From SIG607 sp045648445 (GTDB taxonomy: Bacteria; Bacillota; Clostridia; Oscillospirales; Acutalibacteraceae): DNA of 64,000 bases. The stretch covers positions 124,001 to 188,000 of the forward strand of contig JAZRNY010000022.1 of NCBI GenBank assembly GCA_045648445.1. Reading direction: 5' to 3'. The translations under genes and the position numbers were made by a program. Positions 49,785 through 60,955 of this stretch are shown in pieces (within the stretch, counting starts at the first letter, position 1; each line of letters opens with the position of its first letter). Below the pieces are notes generated by a model. That model was not told the origin of the DNA and searched no databases. It saw only the letters and a program-made list of their open reading frames with translations.

Positions 49785-49813
49785 TTGCTTTTATATGCAA
49801 AATATGATAACAT
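49785..49813 (+). promoter_or_regulatory. Possible promoter of the 2182-residue GH16 gene
   Basis: TTGCTT, 17-nt spacer, TAACAT, about 40 nt before the ATG at 49853. Weak match, but the only candidate in the gap. Confidence 0.4.
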
Positions 49814-49852
49814 TACAATGTATAGATATATTTATGAAAAGGATGCAAAGTT

Positions 49853-52800
49853 ATGAGTGAAGTAGTATCATTGGTTGCAAATAAGTATTTAAAGAGAGTG
49901 GTGGCTATAACGCTGACTCTCCTTTTGGTGATGTCAATTGTAGTTATTCCAAAGGGGATTAGCGTTAGCGCAACAGGCCTTAATGAACGTGTATTTACTT
50001 TTGAAAAGGACAGCGGTTCCGTATACGGTCAAGGCGCAACGGTTAAAGATAGCAATAACACAGACCGCGCCGTGTCAGGTGTAGGTTTTACTAACATGCA
50101 AACTATAGACAATGGTCTATTAAGCCTTACCGATACCAGAAAAGCGCGTACGGCACGTGATACATACTTTGTTTTCAATGATAATAACGGTCTTTATGAA
50201 CTTGAAGCAAGTATGTCCTATGAAATTTCTTTGCGTTTCAAGGTTGTTTCAAAACAGGTTTCTTTTGATTATAACGGCGTGTCCTATCCCGTTAGCAGTC
50301 AGAAGACTATGGTTAAATTGATATACGGTTCGAAAACCAAAACCGAAATTGGCGATATTGCCCTTATAACAACAGGCGGAACTACCTTTACGCGTACCGA
50401 CGCTGACGGTAACACCGTTAATTTGCCCGTTGGTCAGTGGCATGAACTTTCCTTTTCATTTACCGCCCCTGCAAGTTTTGCCGACGGTGAAAACTTTGTG
50501 GGACTTAGCGCTAAAACCTTTAACGGCGTGGATATTCAGTTTGACGATGTAACTATTTGCCGTATTTCTTCAATTACTTTGGTAACTTCAAAAGGAACGC
50601 TTGAAAACAAAAAATATCTTACCAAAATAGGTGATAAATTAAATCTTCCCAATCCTAAAATTAATATTTTCGGCACCGATTTTTCGGGTTGGTACCTCGA
50701 CGAAAAATGCACAATTCCCTTTACTGATGAATACGTTACCGCTGAAAATTGCAATAAAACACTATATGCAGGTTTTTCTGACGAAATATTCGGCTTCGAG
50801 AGTTTCACACAGGGCGCACAGTTCAGTGCCCCCGGCAGTTACTTCTTCAGCCTTGTGGAAAATCCCGAAGAGGCATACAGCGGCAGAAATTATCTGCACT
50901 ACCACTTTACTGATGAGTACTGGAACGAGCAGTATGGTAGCACAACCAGTATTCAAAAAGATAGAAGAGAATCAAGTGAAAATAACATAAGTGTTAAAAA
51001 GATTAAAGCCTCTACTAGTTACATTGTTTCCTTTAAATACCGTTTGCTCGAAGGTTCAGGTGATTTAGACGTAACTGTGGGGTCAGCGGGTTATAATATC
51101 TGGTGGCCAGGCTCTTTTATTACTTACACTGAAAAGAAAACCATGATTAACGATAATTCGGGTGAATGGCAGAATTACAGAGCAGCATTCACTACTCCGG
51201 ATAACTTTACTACAGGCGAAAATGGAGAATATACAAGCGATTATTTATATATTATGATTTATGCCGCAAAAGGCGTATATACCGAGGCATATATTGATGA
51301 TATAGTTGTTAAAGAAGTTAAGGGCGAAACCCAAATTAAACTTGACGCTAACGGCGGTAATTTTGAAGACGGCAAAACTTCTATGACCGTAACTCGCGAA
51401 ATAGGCGATACTTTGTCCGATTTACCCTTGCCTATAAAAAATGACTACAGTTTTGACGGTTGGGCATACGATAAAGACGGCGTAAATATGGTAAACACAA
51501 AAACTGTTGATGCCGACGTATTTTATAACACCCTTTATGCCGTTTGGTCAAGAAATATGAGTTTTGAGGGTTATAATTATGACCTTAACAGCGAAAACCG
51601 CAATAACTATATAAGTGATACTGTAGATATAGTTAAAGAAAACGCTAAGCGTGGTTTTTACTCTGCAAAACTTACCGCTAACGGCGATGCTCAAAACGTT
51701 ATCGCCATGAACCCCATTAACAATAAAACACGTTATCTTGTTACCTTCTATTATGACCTTAAATCTGCAACGAACGATATAAACGTTCAGTTTGCTACAA
51801 TGGGTTATAATATAAACGATAATAGCGAAGCCAAAAAGTATGATGCTTCCTTTACTATTAGTAAAGACGATGCAGGTAAAGGCTATAAAATGGGTGCCGT
51901 TATCATTGATACCGATTTCTTAAAACCCGATGCAAACCGCCTTGCAATGCTTACTAGTGGTACAAATGGCGATTATACGGTTTATTTTGACTGTATTGAA
52001 CTTACCGTTCTTACGGAAAGTGAAGGCTACGTAATTTTAGCGGATACTCTTACAGGTGACTATACAGTAGTTTTAGGCGAAATAGGCAAAACGGTTAAAC
52101 CCGAAACAATAACTAATGACAGCGATAAGTTTATGGGTTGGTACAGCGACAGTCAGTTAACCAATCTTTATAAAAACGAATTTACCTATTCTTATGATTT
52201 TAACGTAATTTACGCTGACTTTATTGCAGGTGAAAAATACGATAACTATACCGTTAACGGAACAAACACCTCTATATATAAAGAAAAAACCAACAATTAC
52301 TTAAAATTTATTAAAACAGCAACCGAAAAAATTGCTGATACCCAAGCAGGTAAACGTTACGGTGTTGAATTTACCTATCGTACAGATGCAATAACTGCCG
52401 ATACCACTGTTACCGTAGGGAATTCTTCCTTTAGCGTGGCAGTTTCCGAATTGGGCAAGAGTTGGGCAAAACGCTATATGGTTATTACCGCAGATTCCAA
52501 TACTTTAAATTTAAGAGTTGACGGAAATGACGATTTTATTTTCGGTATTGATAATTTAATCGTTTACGAAATAACCGATAAAATGTCGGTAATTACCTTT
52601 GACCAAAACGATGATTACGGTCAAGATGTTGTGCGCGTTGGCGTAAAAGGTGTTGAAATTGTTATGCCAAAAGTTTCAAACGTAGGAAATTACGTTTTCT
52701 ATGGTTGGTATAACGAAGCGAACCTTAAAACAGCGTTTGTTTCAAAGGTTTATCCCGAAAATGATGTTACCCTTTACGGAAGATGGGCAACCAATCCTAA

Positions 52801-55800
52801 AACAAGTGTTACTTTCGGGGGTGTTAAGCAGGAAGATTATATGACTTCCGCTAACAGTAATCGTACCTACTTAAAGAATGAAGCCTTGGTATTTGACGAT
52901 ACCGATATAGACGACAAGACCGATATTTATGCACCTCTTTTCAATACTAACGGTTACGTAAAACTTCAAAGTAATACTACCTACGCTATTTCTTATAGTT
53001 CTAACTATACCGGTTATACTTCAAGCGCAAAAATGACCATTGAATTTTATACCGCTTCAAGTGAAAGTTTTGAAAATGCAGTAAGTGTTGGTGGCGAAAC
53101 TGAAGTTAAGTTCGGTTATTCTACAAGACCCGGATATACCTATATTACAACCGGCAACCTTGACGATACTAACAATACTCTTTATGTCAAGATTAAAAAG
53201 GGTTATGATAAAACTTCAATGACCCTTGACGGATTCAATATTACACGTATTGACGAAGGAAGAAATCATACTTTCTTCTTTAATGAATATAATTCCAAGT
53301 TGTATGAAGTTGACGGCAATTATGGTGAAGAGTTTATATATCCCAATATTGATACCGCTCAAATGGCCGTTGAAGGTTGGTATAACGATATAGATGTTAC
53401 CGATAAATATACTGCTAACGTTCATAAGAGTGAACCCATAACCTACCTTTACTGCCGTTGGGAACTTAAAAAAATTACCTTTGAAAACTATTATTATGAA
53501 GGCTCTACGTCAAGATACGCCTTTGGTGACGATATGTCCCTTACTTCTGAAGAATGTTACGACACAGCCCGTTCATTAAAATATAGTTATAACTATGCGG
53601 TAAAATATTTTGAAACTCCTAACAATACCGCCGGTATAGGCAGAGTAAACGATAACAGTACCTATAAAATTACCTTTAAGTATTTAATGACCGAAGCGCA
53701 AGGCGACGTAGATATTAAATTCCTTACGGCGCATCTTACTAACCGTTGGGCATTTATTACCGATTATAGAGAAGCCAACTACCGTATTTATTCTTCCGAA
53801 ATCGGCAATGGTTGGAGAGAAGCCACCGTATATCTTACCACTAAGTTTGAATCTATTGGTGCTTCAGGTTTGTTTATGACCTTTAACCCTGTTGTAGAAG
53901 GTCCTACCGTTGTTTATGTTGACGCTATCAGCGTAAAATACTTAGGTAAAGATGCAGCAGTAGCGGCATTCGTTGGTAAAGACGGAAACGTTGCTCACTA
54001 TGAGGCAGGTAAGGTTGGCGATACAGTAAGCGCTCCCGATATTATACCCGCTTCTCAGTTCGCATCCTTTAACGGTTGGTATAATGATGCTGATTGTACC
54101 GAAAACTTTAACGGTATGACCCTTGCTAAAGGTTCTAATTTCGTATATTCAAGTTGGACCGATAAGGCTGAAAGTTTTGATAACTATACCTACGCGTCTA
54201 AAAACGGCAATAACTTTGCTCAAAATTCCGTTGTTTCAAAGGGCGAAATTACCGTAACAAGTCAGGAAAACGGACTTAACGGACTTAGAATAGGTAAGGT
54301 AGATAATAATACTACCTATAAAATTACCTTTAGTTATAAAACAAATAGCGATACAACCGTAAAATTTGCAACTGCCGATGAAATGAACTTCTATCATAAT
54401 AATACCTCTTATAATGATGAAGGTAACTTTGTAAAGGTTGTTGCAAACGGTAACGAAAATACTGCAACGGCATATATTACCACTGCATTTACTTACACCG
54501 TTCCAAAAGACAGTAATATAAACGCTCAGGATAACAAGAATGCTGATTTTGGCGATATGCTTTATATGTATTTTGATAATGCAGTATCAAGTAAATTTAC
54601 CGTAACAAACGTAGTTGTTAAGGAAGTAGAAGCAGTTAATTCTTTAGGTGTTTCGATATTAACTGAAGAGGCAAGAACTGCTGTTGGCGGTCAGGCATTG
54701 CGTTTCTATTTCTCCTACGCTACCGATAACGTTGTTACCGTTAACATTGACGGTGAAAAATTCGCGCTTGTTGAACGTGGTATGATATTTAAAAATGCGC
54801 GTAATACTGCAACGGGTAATTTCGATGGCAACTTGGTTGCCGTTAAACCCATCGTTTTAGAAAATAAAGACGATAAGGGTTACACCTATATCAGCAAAAC
54901 AAGCCGATTTAACGAGTATTGGACTTATGATAATAAAACCGAAAGTGTTGTTTATAGCGGTTATATTAAAAACTTTAATGCAAGGGATGCTCGTTTAATA
55001 GGCGCAAGAGGTTATATAAAGGTTAAGGATGCTTTAGGTAACGTTTATACCTTCTATTCTGCAGATAAAAAGACAACCGTAAAAGAAAATGCAGATAGAA
55101 ACAGTGAAATTACTACCGTGAAAAATCATACTTTCGGCGGTATTACTTGGGATAACTTTACAATAGTTAACCCTAAGATTATGCCTTACATTTACGGTAG
55201 AGAAATTGAAAACTTAATGCAATATGCCGATGATACCCATAATGTTGAGTTTGTAAGGGTAACCGAAAAGGCGAAAGAAACTACCTACGAAATCGTTATA
55301 GGCGATACTACTCGCGATACAAGTGATCTTTTGGAAGTTACCGATGAAGACCAGTACGTAATAGCCGTAAGAGGCACCAAACTTATAATTAAGGGCGGTA
55401 GCGATTTGGCAACCATGCAGGGCGTTAAGGACTTTATAGATTACTTAAAGATGAAAGACAGCCTTGGTTGCGGTGCGGATTTAGAGGACGGTTATACTAA
55501 ATACGGCAGCGTATCAAAAACCGAAGACGATTATAAACTAACCTTTAATGACGATTTTAACGGAACAAGCCTTAACGCTAACGTTTGGGGAGCATACGCA
55601 AGCGAAGGCATTAATTCTCCTAACAGTTCTCCGTCACGGTTAGGCGGTATTATTTCTATGAGAGCGCCCTTTGACCCGGGATATACTACATACGTTTCGG
55701 GTACAACTGTTGAATATCCATCTTTCGTAAGAGATGGTAATGCAGTTGTAACAACGGCGCGTATCAGCGAAACCGATGTTACTATGTCAAGAATGTCTAC

Positions 55801-56401
55801 CTTCTGGAATATGATTTACCAGTATGGTATTATTGAGTTTAGGGCTGACGTTGCCGATACTCCGGTTCATACAAGTCTTTGGATGAACGGTGCGCAAAAC
55901 GGCGGTAAAACATTTTTACAATACTTCGGCCGTGAAGACAGAGGTTGTATGACCGAGTATGACCTTCTTGAAAACTACGGTAAGGTTAACAACTACGATT
56001 CGGCAGTGCACCACTGGTGGGGAGGTACTTCTTCAAGAGACCCCGCTCACGTAAGTTTACCCGATGAACCTTACGGAACAGGTAAGAAAGACCAGAGTTA
56101 CGTTCCCGATGAAGACGAAGTAAGTATTTTCGACAGTTATCATATTTACACTTTCTTGTGGGAAAACACAGGTATAACCTTTGCTTTCGACGGTGTTAAA
56201 TATTATGAACTGCACGTGCGCGATACCCACTTTGAACGTGTTGCAAACTATATTATTATAGGTGTCGGTATGGCAAACCGTGACTACGGTTCTCCGTATG
56301 ACCCTGAAATTCATAAAGATTATTACGAAACCCTTGTTGATTACGTTCGTATTTATCAAAAGGAAAGCATTGGTAGCCGTATGGTATGGGCTAACAAGTA
56401 A
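49853..56401 (+). CDS. Giant secreted GH16 beta-glucanase with seven jelly-roll modules
   Basis: The 2182-residue protein has a long signal peptide (to about 42). Seven beta-sandwich modules of about 150-200 residues resemble CBM4/9-type carbohydrate-binding domains (each ends in a strand like VDAISVKYLG or IDDIVVKEVKG). They alternate with six InlB/List-Bact-type linkers marked F-x-G-W-Y (about 277, 534, 760, 950, 1173 and 1406). After an extra domain (1600-1770) and a G-D-T-x-R module (about 1785-1880), a GH16 catalytic domain spans about 1892-2178 with the full E-x-D-x-x-E motif E2035-Y-D2037-L-L-E2040. GH16 enzymes cleave beta-1,3 or mixed-linked glucans. No dockerin, sorting signal or C-terminal membrane helix. 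AAAGGATG precedes the start. Confidence 0.88.
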   Translation: MSEVVSLVANKYLKRVVAITLTLLLVMSIVVIPKGISVSATGLNERVFTFEKDSGSVYGQGATVKDSNNTDRAVSGVGFTNMQTIDNGLLSLTDTRKARTARDTYFVFNDNNGLYELEASMSYEISLRFKVVSKQVSFDYNGVSYPVSSQKTMVKLIYGSKTKTEIGDIALITTGGTTFTRTDADGNTVNLPVGQWHELSFSFTAPASFADGENFVGLSAKTFNGVDIQFDDVTICRISSITLVTSKGTLENKKYLTKIGDKLNLPNPKINIFGTDFSGWYLDEKCTIPFTDEYVTAENCNKTLYAGFSDEIFGFESFTQGAQFSAPGSYFFSLVENPEEAYSGRNYLHYHFTDEYWNEQYGSTTSIQKDRRESSENNISVKKIKASTSYIVSFKYRLLEGSGDLDVTVGSAGYNIWWPGSFITYTEKKTMINDNSGEWQNYRAAFTTPDNFTTGENGEYTSDYLYIMIYAAKGVYTEAYIDDIVVKEVKGETQIKLDANGGNFEDGKTSMTVTREIGDTLSDLPLPIKNDYSFDGWAYDKDGVNMVNTKTVDADVFYNTLYAVWSRNMSFEGYNYDLNSENRNNYISDTVDIVKENAKRGFYSAKLTANGDAQNVIAMNPINNKTRYLVTFYYDLKSATNDINVQFATMGYNINDNSEAKKYDASFTISKDDAGKGYKMGAVIIDTDFLKPDANRLAMLTSGTNGDYTVYFDCIELTVLTESEGYVILADTLTGDYTVVLGEIGKTVKPETITNDSDKFMGWYSDSQLTNLYKNEFTYSYDFNVIYADFIAGEKYDNYTVNGTNTSIYKEKTNNYLKFIKTATEKIADTQAGKRYGVEFTYRTDAITADTTVTVGNSSFSVAVSELGKSWAKRYMVITADSNTLNLRVDGNDDFIFGIDNLIVYEITDKMSVITFDQNDDYGQDVVRVGVKGVEIVMPKVSNVGNYVFYGWYNEANLKTAFVSKVYPENDVTLYGRWATNPKTSVTFGGVKQEDYMTSANSNRTYLKNEALVFDDTDIDDKTDIYAPLFNTNGYVKLQSNTTYAISYSSNYTGYTSSAKMTIEFYTASSESFENAVSVGGETEVKFGYSTRPGYTYITTGNLDDTNNTLYVKIKKGYDKTSMTLDGFNITRIDEGRNHTFFFNEYNSKLYEVDGNYGEEFIYPNIDTAQMAVEGWYNDIDVTDKYTANVHKSEPITYLYCRWELKKITFENYYYEGSTSRYAFGDDMSLTSEECYDTARSLKYSYNYAVKYFETPNNTAGIGRVNDNSTYKITFKYLMTEAQGDVDIKFLTAHLTNRWAFITDYREANYRIYSSEIGNGWREATVYLTTKFESIGASGLFMTFNPVVEGPTVVYVDAISVKYLGKDAAVAAFVGKDGNVAHYEAGKVGDTVSAPDIIPASQFASFNGWYNDADCTENFNGMTLAKGSNFVYSSWTDKAESFDNYTYASKNGNNFAQNSVVSKGEITVTSQENGLNGLRIGKVDNNTTYKITFSYKTNSDTTVKFATADEMNFYHNNTSYNDEGNFVKVVANGNENTATAYITTAFTYTVPKDSNINAQDNKNADFGDMLYMYFDNAVSSKFTVTNVVVKEVEAVNSLGVSILTEEARTAVGGQALRFYFSYATDNVVTVNIDGEKFALVERGMIFKNARNTATGNFDGNLVAVKPIVLENKDDKGYTYISKTSRFNEYWTYDNKTESVVYSGYIKNFNARDARLIGARGYIKVKDALGNVYTFYSADKKTTVKENADRNSEITTVKNHTFGGITWDNFTIVNPKIMPYIYGREIENLMQYADDTHNVEFVRVTEKAKETTYEIVIGDTTRDTSDLLEVTDEDQYVIAVRGTKLIIKGGSDLATMQGVKDFIDYLKMKDSLGCGADLEDGYTKYGSVSKTEDDYKLTFNDDFNGTSLNANVWGAYASEGINSPNSSPSRLGGIISMRAPFDPGYTTYVSGTTVEYPSFVRDGNAVVTTARISETDVTMSRMSTFWNMIYQYGIIEFRADVADTPVHTSLWMNGAQNGGKTFLQYFGREDRGCMTEYDLLENYGKVNNYDSAVHHWWGGTSSRDPAHVSLPDEPYGTGKKDQSYVPDEDEVSIFDSYHIYTFLWENTGITFAFDGVKYYELHVRDTHFERVANYIIIGVGMANRDYGSPYDPEIHKDYYETLVDYVRIYQKESIGSRMVWANK

Positions 56402-56419
56402 ATATTTGTCCAAATTTAT

Positions 56420-56460
56420 GGCCATTATTGATGTTTTAAGTCAATAATGGCCTATTTTTT
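56420..56460 (+). terminator. Terminator after the giant GH16 gene
   Basis: Twelve-bp stem GGCCATTATTGA/TCAATAATGGCC, nine-nt loop, T-run. Confidence 0.92.
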
Positions 56461-56545
56461 GCAATTTCTTAGGAAGGTTAAAGTGAATAGGTGTATTTTT
56501 GTTGAAAAAAAGTGCACTTTTGTGCAAAAACCGAAAAAAATTTTC

Positions 56546-56575
56546 TTGACTAAATGATATCTTTTGTTATAAAAT
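56546..56575 (+). promoter_or_regulatory. Promoter of the anchored jelly-roll protein operon
   Basis: TTGACT followed by TATAAA at 16 nt or TAAAAT at 18 nt, about 75 nt before the ATG. The leader contains a small ATAGTG/CACTAT hairpin. Confidence 0.65.
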
Positions 56576-56649
56576 ACATAGTGAGATACTGTGATAGTGT
56601 CGCCTATTGTCACTATGGAAAATTTAAATAAGCAAAGAGGAGAATATCT

Positions 56650-59600
56650 ATGCAAAATATGTATAGAAAAAATGGCTTTAAAAAGGCCATCGGCATCATT
56701 TGCGCAATTGTTCTGCTTGTTTCTGCTATTTACGTTCCCGTAATGGTTAGCGCTGCTGATCCTATTCCATCTGTCGAAATCAAAGACAATGAAGCTTATG
56801 TATTTGATTTCAGCCAATTTGTAACCTCTACTGAGAATAAAGAGGCTGCTGAAGGTGAAGCCGCTATCGGTTATCACGGATGGGGCTGGGACGTTAGAGA
56901 TGGCGTTCTTAAATCAGCCAAAAATTCAACCACGCAATCTTGGTCAACAGGCGGCGGTTTCCGTCTTCATGCTAAATTGGCTGACGGTACATGGGGTTTT
57001 TATGCCTTAGAACCCAGCGCAAGATACGTAGTATCCTTTAAGATTCGCGTACTTTCTTCACCGGTTACCATTGAAGGCAGTAAAGAAACCAATAAATCAT
57101 ATCTTAATTTGGGTTATAACTCAACTTATAATTCTGACCCGGCTTCTGGTGTTGCAGGAAGTTACGTAAATGGTATGAGTACTAGCATTAAGGTTTATGA
57201 TTCCCTTATAGATAGTAACATGTTTACCCTTTACGATACTAACGGTAATGGAAGTGTTTATGCTTGCGGTGAAGATTGGCATACCGTTACATATTTCATT
57301 AATACTCCTGAAAGTTTCACAAAAGATAACGCGCTTGCATTTTTTGTTGCTAACTACCACGGCAGTCAAGCTGAAATTGATGACGTTTCTGTTACCAAGA
57401 TTGGCGCTGATTCAGGCGTAATTCTCCTTAAAGACGAATATTCCGCTACCGACGAGATTTTCTTCGGTAAAGAAGGCGACAAAATCGACCTTAACGCTAA
57501 GGATATCGCTGACAGAGCAAAGGACCCCTCTCACACCTTCGAGGGTTGGTATGCTGATGCAGGCCGTACCGAAAAGATTACCGAGGTTGTCTTCTCTAAA
57601 ACTGAAGATAAAACCGTTTATTCCCGTTGGAACGCACCCGTAACCGTTACCTTTAAAAACACCCTTAATGGTACTGAATCAAAGGTTACCGGTATGGCAG
57701 GCGATAAATTTGCCTATCCTGAGGATCCCGTTGATCCTGACGGTAAGGTATGGTTTATGGGCTGGTACAAAGACGCGGGCTGCACCGTAGCTCACGTTGT
57801 ACCTAAGTTTGGTTATGCCGACGAAACCATCTATACCTATTGGAAGGGCGAAATAGCAGGTTTAACACAGGATTTTGAAAATTATACCAAAGATGAGTAT
57901 ACTATTCAAACCGATGAAAATGGTCAGAAGTATAAGTCTAACCGTCTTGTTTTCGGCGCTACTATGTCTAAGCAGAGCGAAGTTACCTATAATAACAGTA
58001 ACTACGCTATTAAATATCATTGGAATCCCGTACAGATTACCGATAAAAACGACCATAACTATTATGATACCTCTCGTGTAACTGCAAAGGATAACTATTT
58101 CCAAATTGGTAAAGGCCTTGAAAACAAAACCATTTACGTTGTTACCGTTAAATATTTAGCGGAAAAAGCAGAAGCACCGGTTAATTTCTATATGATGACT
58201 GCTAACGGCACAAATGCTTGGACTCCGGGTCAAAGAAGAGAATACGAAGTTGTTAAAAATGAAGTTCTTAACAGTGATGGTGAATGGCATGATATAACAT
58301 TCCAGTTTATCACCGACTTTGCAGGCGCCGGCATTGACGTATATTTTGGTATATCTAATACCGTTAGTGTTGATACTGTAATTTACTTCGACGACATTAA
58401 GATTGAAGCATTTGCTCAGCCTTATGAAAGCGTTGTAACCATCAACACTAATATTGACAATAAAGTTATCAACATTAAGGGTAAACGCGGCGATAAAATT
58501 GAATGGCCTGAAATGAAACATCCCGAGGATGCTCCTTTTAAAGGCTACTATCTTGACAAAAACTTTACCGAAAAATATGAGAGTGAAGTTTTTGAACGTC
58601 TTCCGGTTGTTGTTTATGCTCGCTGGATTAGTTATACAGTCTTAAATCAGGGTTTTGAAACATATACCGCTGATCAGTGGAATAAGCAGATTGTTACCAA
58701 GAATAATAATACACCTAACGATCCTACAGACGACTATACCCTTACCTATAAGAGTAACTATCTTATTTTCTATACCACTATGTCTAAACAGAGCGAAGTG
58801 GTAAATAGCGGTAATAACGCAATTAAGTTCCATTGGAATACCGATAAGGCTTTTGATAAGGACGTTTCCAGCGCAACCGCTTATAACGCACAAAACCCTG
58901 AATCTTATGAACATAGCCGTTATTCTGCAGAGGATAACCTTTTCTATCTCGGCAAAGGCCTTGAAGATAATCAGTATTATGAAGTAACCTTTAAATATAA
59001 GGTTGAAAAAGGCAATCAGGACGCTACCTTCTATATGCTTACCGCTAATCCAACAAACTCCTGGGGTGGCAGAAAAACCTATACGGCTCCCGAAAACGTA
59101 TCCATTAAGAAGACTGACGGTTGGGTAGAGTATAAATACGCTTTTGTAACTGGTGCTATAGGAAGTAACAATGTAGCGTATCTCGGCATCAAACTTTCTG
59201 AACACGAAGACGTTATTATGTACTTCGATGATGTTAAGATTTCGAAGCCTATTCCGCCTTATGTGAAATTTGATTATGGATATGGAGGTCTTCCCTCCGT
59301 TGTTTATGGTAAAGTTGGCGAAACAATCAAACTTCCCGACACTCCTTCCCGTGTTGGTTATGATTTTCAGGGTTGGTACTTAGAACCCGAATGTGAAAAC
59401 AAATTTGAAGCTACCGCTTTTGAAGAAGAGATGGCTTTAACCGTATATGCAAAATGGAAGCAGTCTAATACCTATGTTTACTCATTCGAAAACTATACCT
59501 GTACCGAAACTTCCGGTTGGGTACTCAGAAACGGTGGAGTAAGCACCAAAAATAAATCTCACGGTAAGAATTCTCTCCGTATGGCTTATAATGAGAAAAA

Positions 59601-60936
59601 CAACGTTACTACCGCTGTATTTGCACTTGAAGACGGTAGCGAAATGTTCAATCTTGAACGCAAGAGAGAATACGTTGTAACCATGAAGATGTACATTGAG
59701 AAATTCTCTGATTCTAACCTGTCGGTTAAGTTCCTTGCTTCTGCTTACAATAACGTTTACGTAGGTAATAATACCGGAAAGACTAACCTTTGTCCCACTA
59801 TTGCTATTACCCCTGCTGAAGCAAAAACTATAAAGGGTAAGTGGGTAACTAAAGCCTTTGCTTTAACTACTGCTGATTTGGACAGCGATATTTATACCGA
59901 ACTTTACTGCTACTTCAACAATATGCCCGGTTGGGAATTCTATATTGATGAAGTTACCGTTAGACCTCTTGCTAAGGGTCAAATTGCAGTTGCCTTTGCT
60001 AAAGAAGGCGCACAGGGCGGCCCTGATTATCTAATCGGCAAACCCGGTCAAAGTTATGAAAAGAAAGTTCCCGAATCACTTTCCAAGGAAGGTATGTTCT
60101 TCAAGGGTTATTATTCAAAATCTCCCGACGGTTCTTTCCTTGAGAAGACCAGAGGTAACATGGTATTCGGTGAAAAGAGTGAAATTATTTTTGCACGTTT
60201 CCTCGATTACGAAATAAACGAAAACTTTGATACAGGCTTCTATAATAAGGCTTATGATTCCGGCTTTGGTTACACTATCCACGACTTCGACTACGAAGTA
60301 TACGATAGCGAAAAAGAAGGTAATTCTAAAGATAACGTAACCAGTGGCAGATATTCGCTTCATAGAAAAGGCGACTCAATGTACAAAGAAAACTCTGTAA
60401 TTTTGACCCTCGGTAATCAGTTTGCTGAAGGTGAACGTTACACCGTAACCTTTAAGGTGAAAATGGGCAAACACTTCCACACCGACGGCGCTGTAAAGAT
60501 TGTTTCCAGTAGAAGTTTCAAATACGCTTGGACAACAACAGGTGACTACTACGCAGTAGTTCCCATTGCAGATTTGACCGACGGACAGTGGCACGAAGTT
60601 TCTTATACCTTTAACTCGGTAGAAGCATTCGTAACACTTCAAACTCCGGGTTACGTTGAACTGTTTATTGATGACTTTAACTTCAAACTCGTTGATGAAA
60701 CTGTTCCGCTAACCGAACCTAAGGAATATACCGAATACGTTGCTGCAGAACGCGATGCAGACGGTAAACTCCTTTATAAAGACAGAACTGCAGTAGATAT
60801 CTCAACAATTATTGATAATTCTCTTTCTGCAAAACAGTTCCCATGGATTTACGTATATATTGGCGGCGGCGTTGTACTTCTCGGCGCAGTTGCATTAGTG
60901 CTTATCCTTTTCGTATTCAAAAAGAAAAAGGCATAA
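56650..60936 (+). CDS. Membrane-anchored non-catalytic protein with five jelly-roll modules
   Basis: The 1428-residue protein shares its building blocks with the giant GH16 enzyme. It has a signal peptide (to about 37) and five beta-sandwich modules (about 35-255, 400-590, 660-870, 940-1120, 1185-1355), each ending in a strand such as IDDVSVTKIG or FDDIKIEAFA. Five InlB-type linkers carry F-E-G-W-Y or F-K-G-Y-Y motifs (about 297, 370, 631, 907, 1151). A C-terminal membrane helix (about 1400-1421) is followed by KKKKA. There is no catalytic domain or sorting motif. Codons are biased toward C-ending forms, suggesting high expression. GAGGAG lies before the ATG, and the GH16 lipoprotein follows after 19 nt. 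Probably a glucan-binding cell-surface receptor. Confidence 0.82.
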   Translation: MQNMYRKNGFKKAIGIICAIVLLVSAIYVPVMVSAADPIPSVEIKDNEAYVFDFSQFVTSTENKEAAEGEAAIGYHGWGWDVRDGVLKSAKNSTTQSWSTGGGFRLHAKLADGTWGFYALEPSARYVVSFKIRVLSSPVTIEGSKETNKSYLNLGYNSTYNSDPASGVAGSYVNGMSTSIKVYDSLIDSNMFTLYDTNGNGSVYACGEDWHTVTYFINTPESFTKDNALAFFVANYHGSQAEIDDVSVTKIGADSGVILLKDEYSATDEIFFGKEGDKIDLNAKDIADRAKDPSHTFEGWYADAGRTEKITEVVFSKTEDKTVYSRWNAPVTVTFKNTLNGTESKVTGMAGDKFAYPEDPVDPDGKVWFMGWYKDAGCTVAHVVPKFGYADETIYTYWKGEIAGLTQDFENYTKDEYTIQTDENGQKYKSNRLVFGATMSKQSEVTYNNSNYAIKYHWNPVQITDKNDHNYYDTSRVTAKDNYFQIGKGLENKTIYVVTVKYLAEKAEAPVNFYMMTANGTNAWTPGQRREYEVVKNEVLNSDGEWHDITFQFITDFAGAGIDVYFGISNTVSVDTVIYFDDIKIEAFAQPYESVVTINTNIDNKVINIKGKRGDKIEWPEMKHPEDAPFKGYYLDKNFTEKYESEVFERLPVVVYARWISYTVLNQGFETYTADQWNKQIVTKNNNTPNDPTDDYTLTYKSNYLIFYTTMSKQSEVVNSGNNAIKFHWNTDKAFDKDVSSATAYNAQNPESYEHSRYSAEDNLFYLGKGLEDNQYYEVTFKYKVEKGNQDATFYMLTANPTNSWGGRKTYTAPENVSIKKTDGWVEYKYAFVTGAIGSNNVAYLGIKLSEHEDVIMYFDDVKISKPIPPYVKFDYGYGGLPSVVYGKVGETIKLPDTPSRVGYDFQGWYLEPECENKFEATAFEEEMALTVYAKWKQSNTYVYSFENYTCTETSGWVLRNGGVSTKNKSHGKNSLRMAYNEKNNVTTAVFALEDGSEMFNLERKREYVVTMKMYIEKFSDSNLSVKFLASAYNNVYVGNNTGKTNLCPTIAITPAEAKTIKGKWVTKAFALTTADLDSDIYTELYCYFNNMPGWEFYIDEVTVRPLAKGQIAVAFAKEGAQGGPDYLIGKPGQSYEKKVPESLSKEGMFFKGYYSKSPDGSFLEKTRGNMVFGEKSEIIFARFLDYEINENFDTGFYNKAYDSGFGYTIHDFDYEVYDSEKEGNSKDNVTSGRYSLHRKGDSMYKENSVILTLGNQFAEGERYTVTFKVKMGKHFHTDGAVKIVSSRSFKYAWTTTGDYYAVVPIADLTDGQWHEVSYTFNSVEAFVTLQTPGYVELFIDDFNFKLVDETVPLTEPKEYTEYVAAERDADGKLLYKDRTAVDISTIIDNSLSAKQFPWIYVYIGGGVVLLGAVALVLILFVFKKKKA

Positions 60937-60955
60937 TGAAAGGAGAGCGATTTAA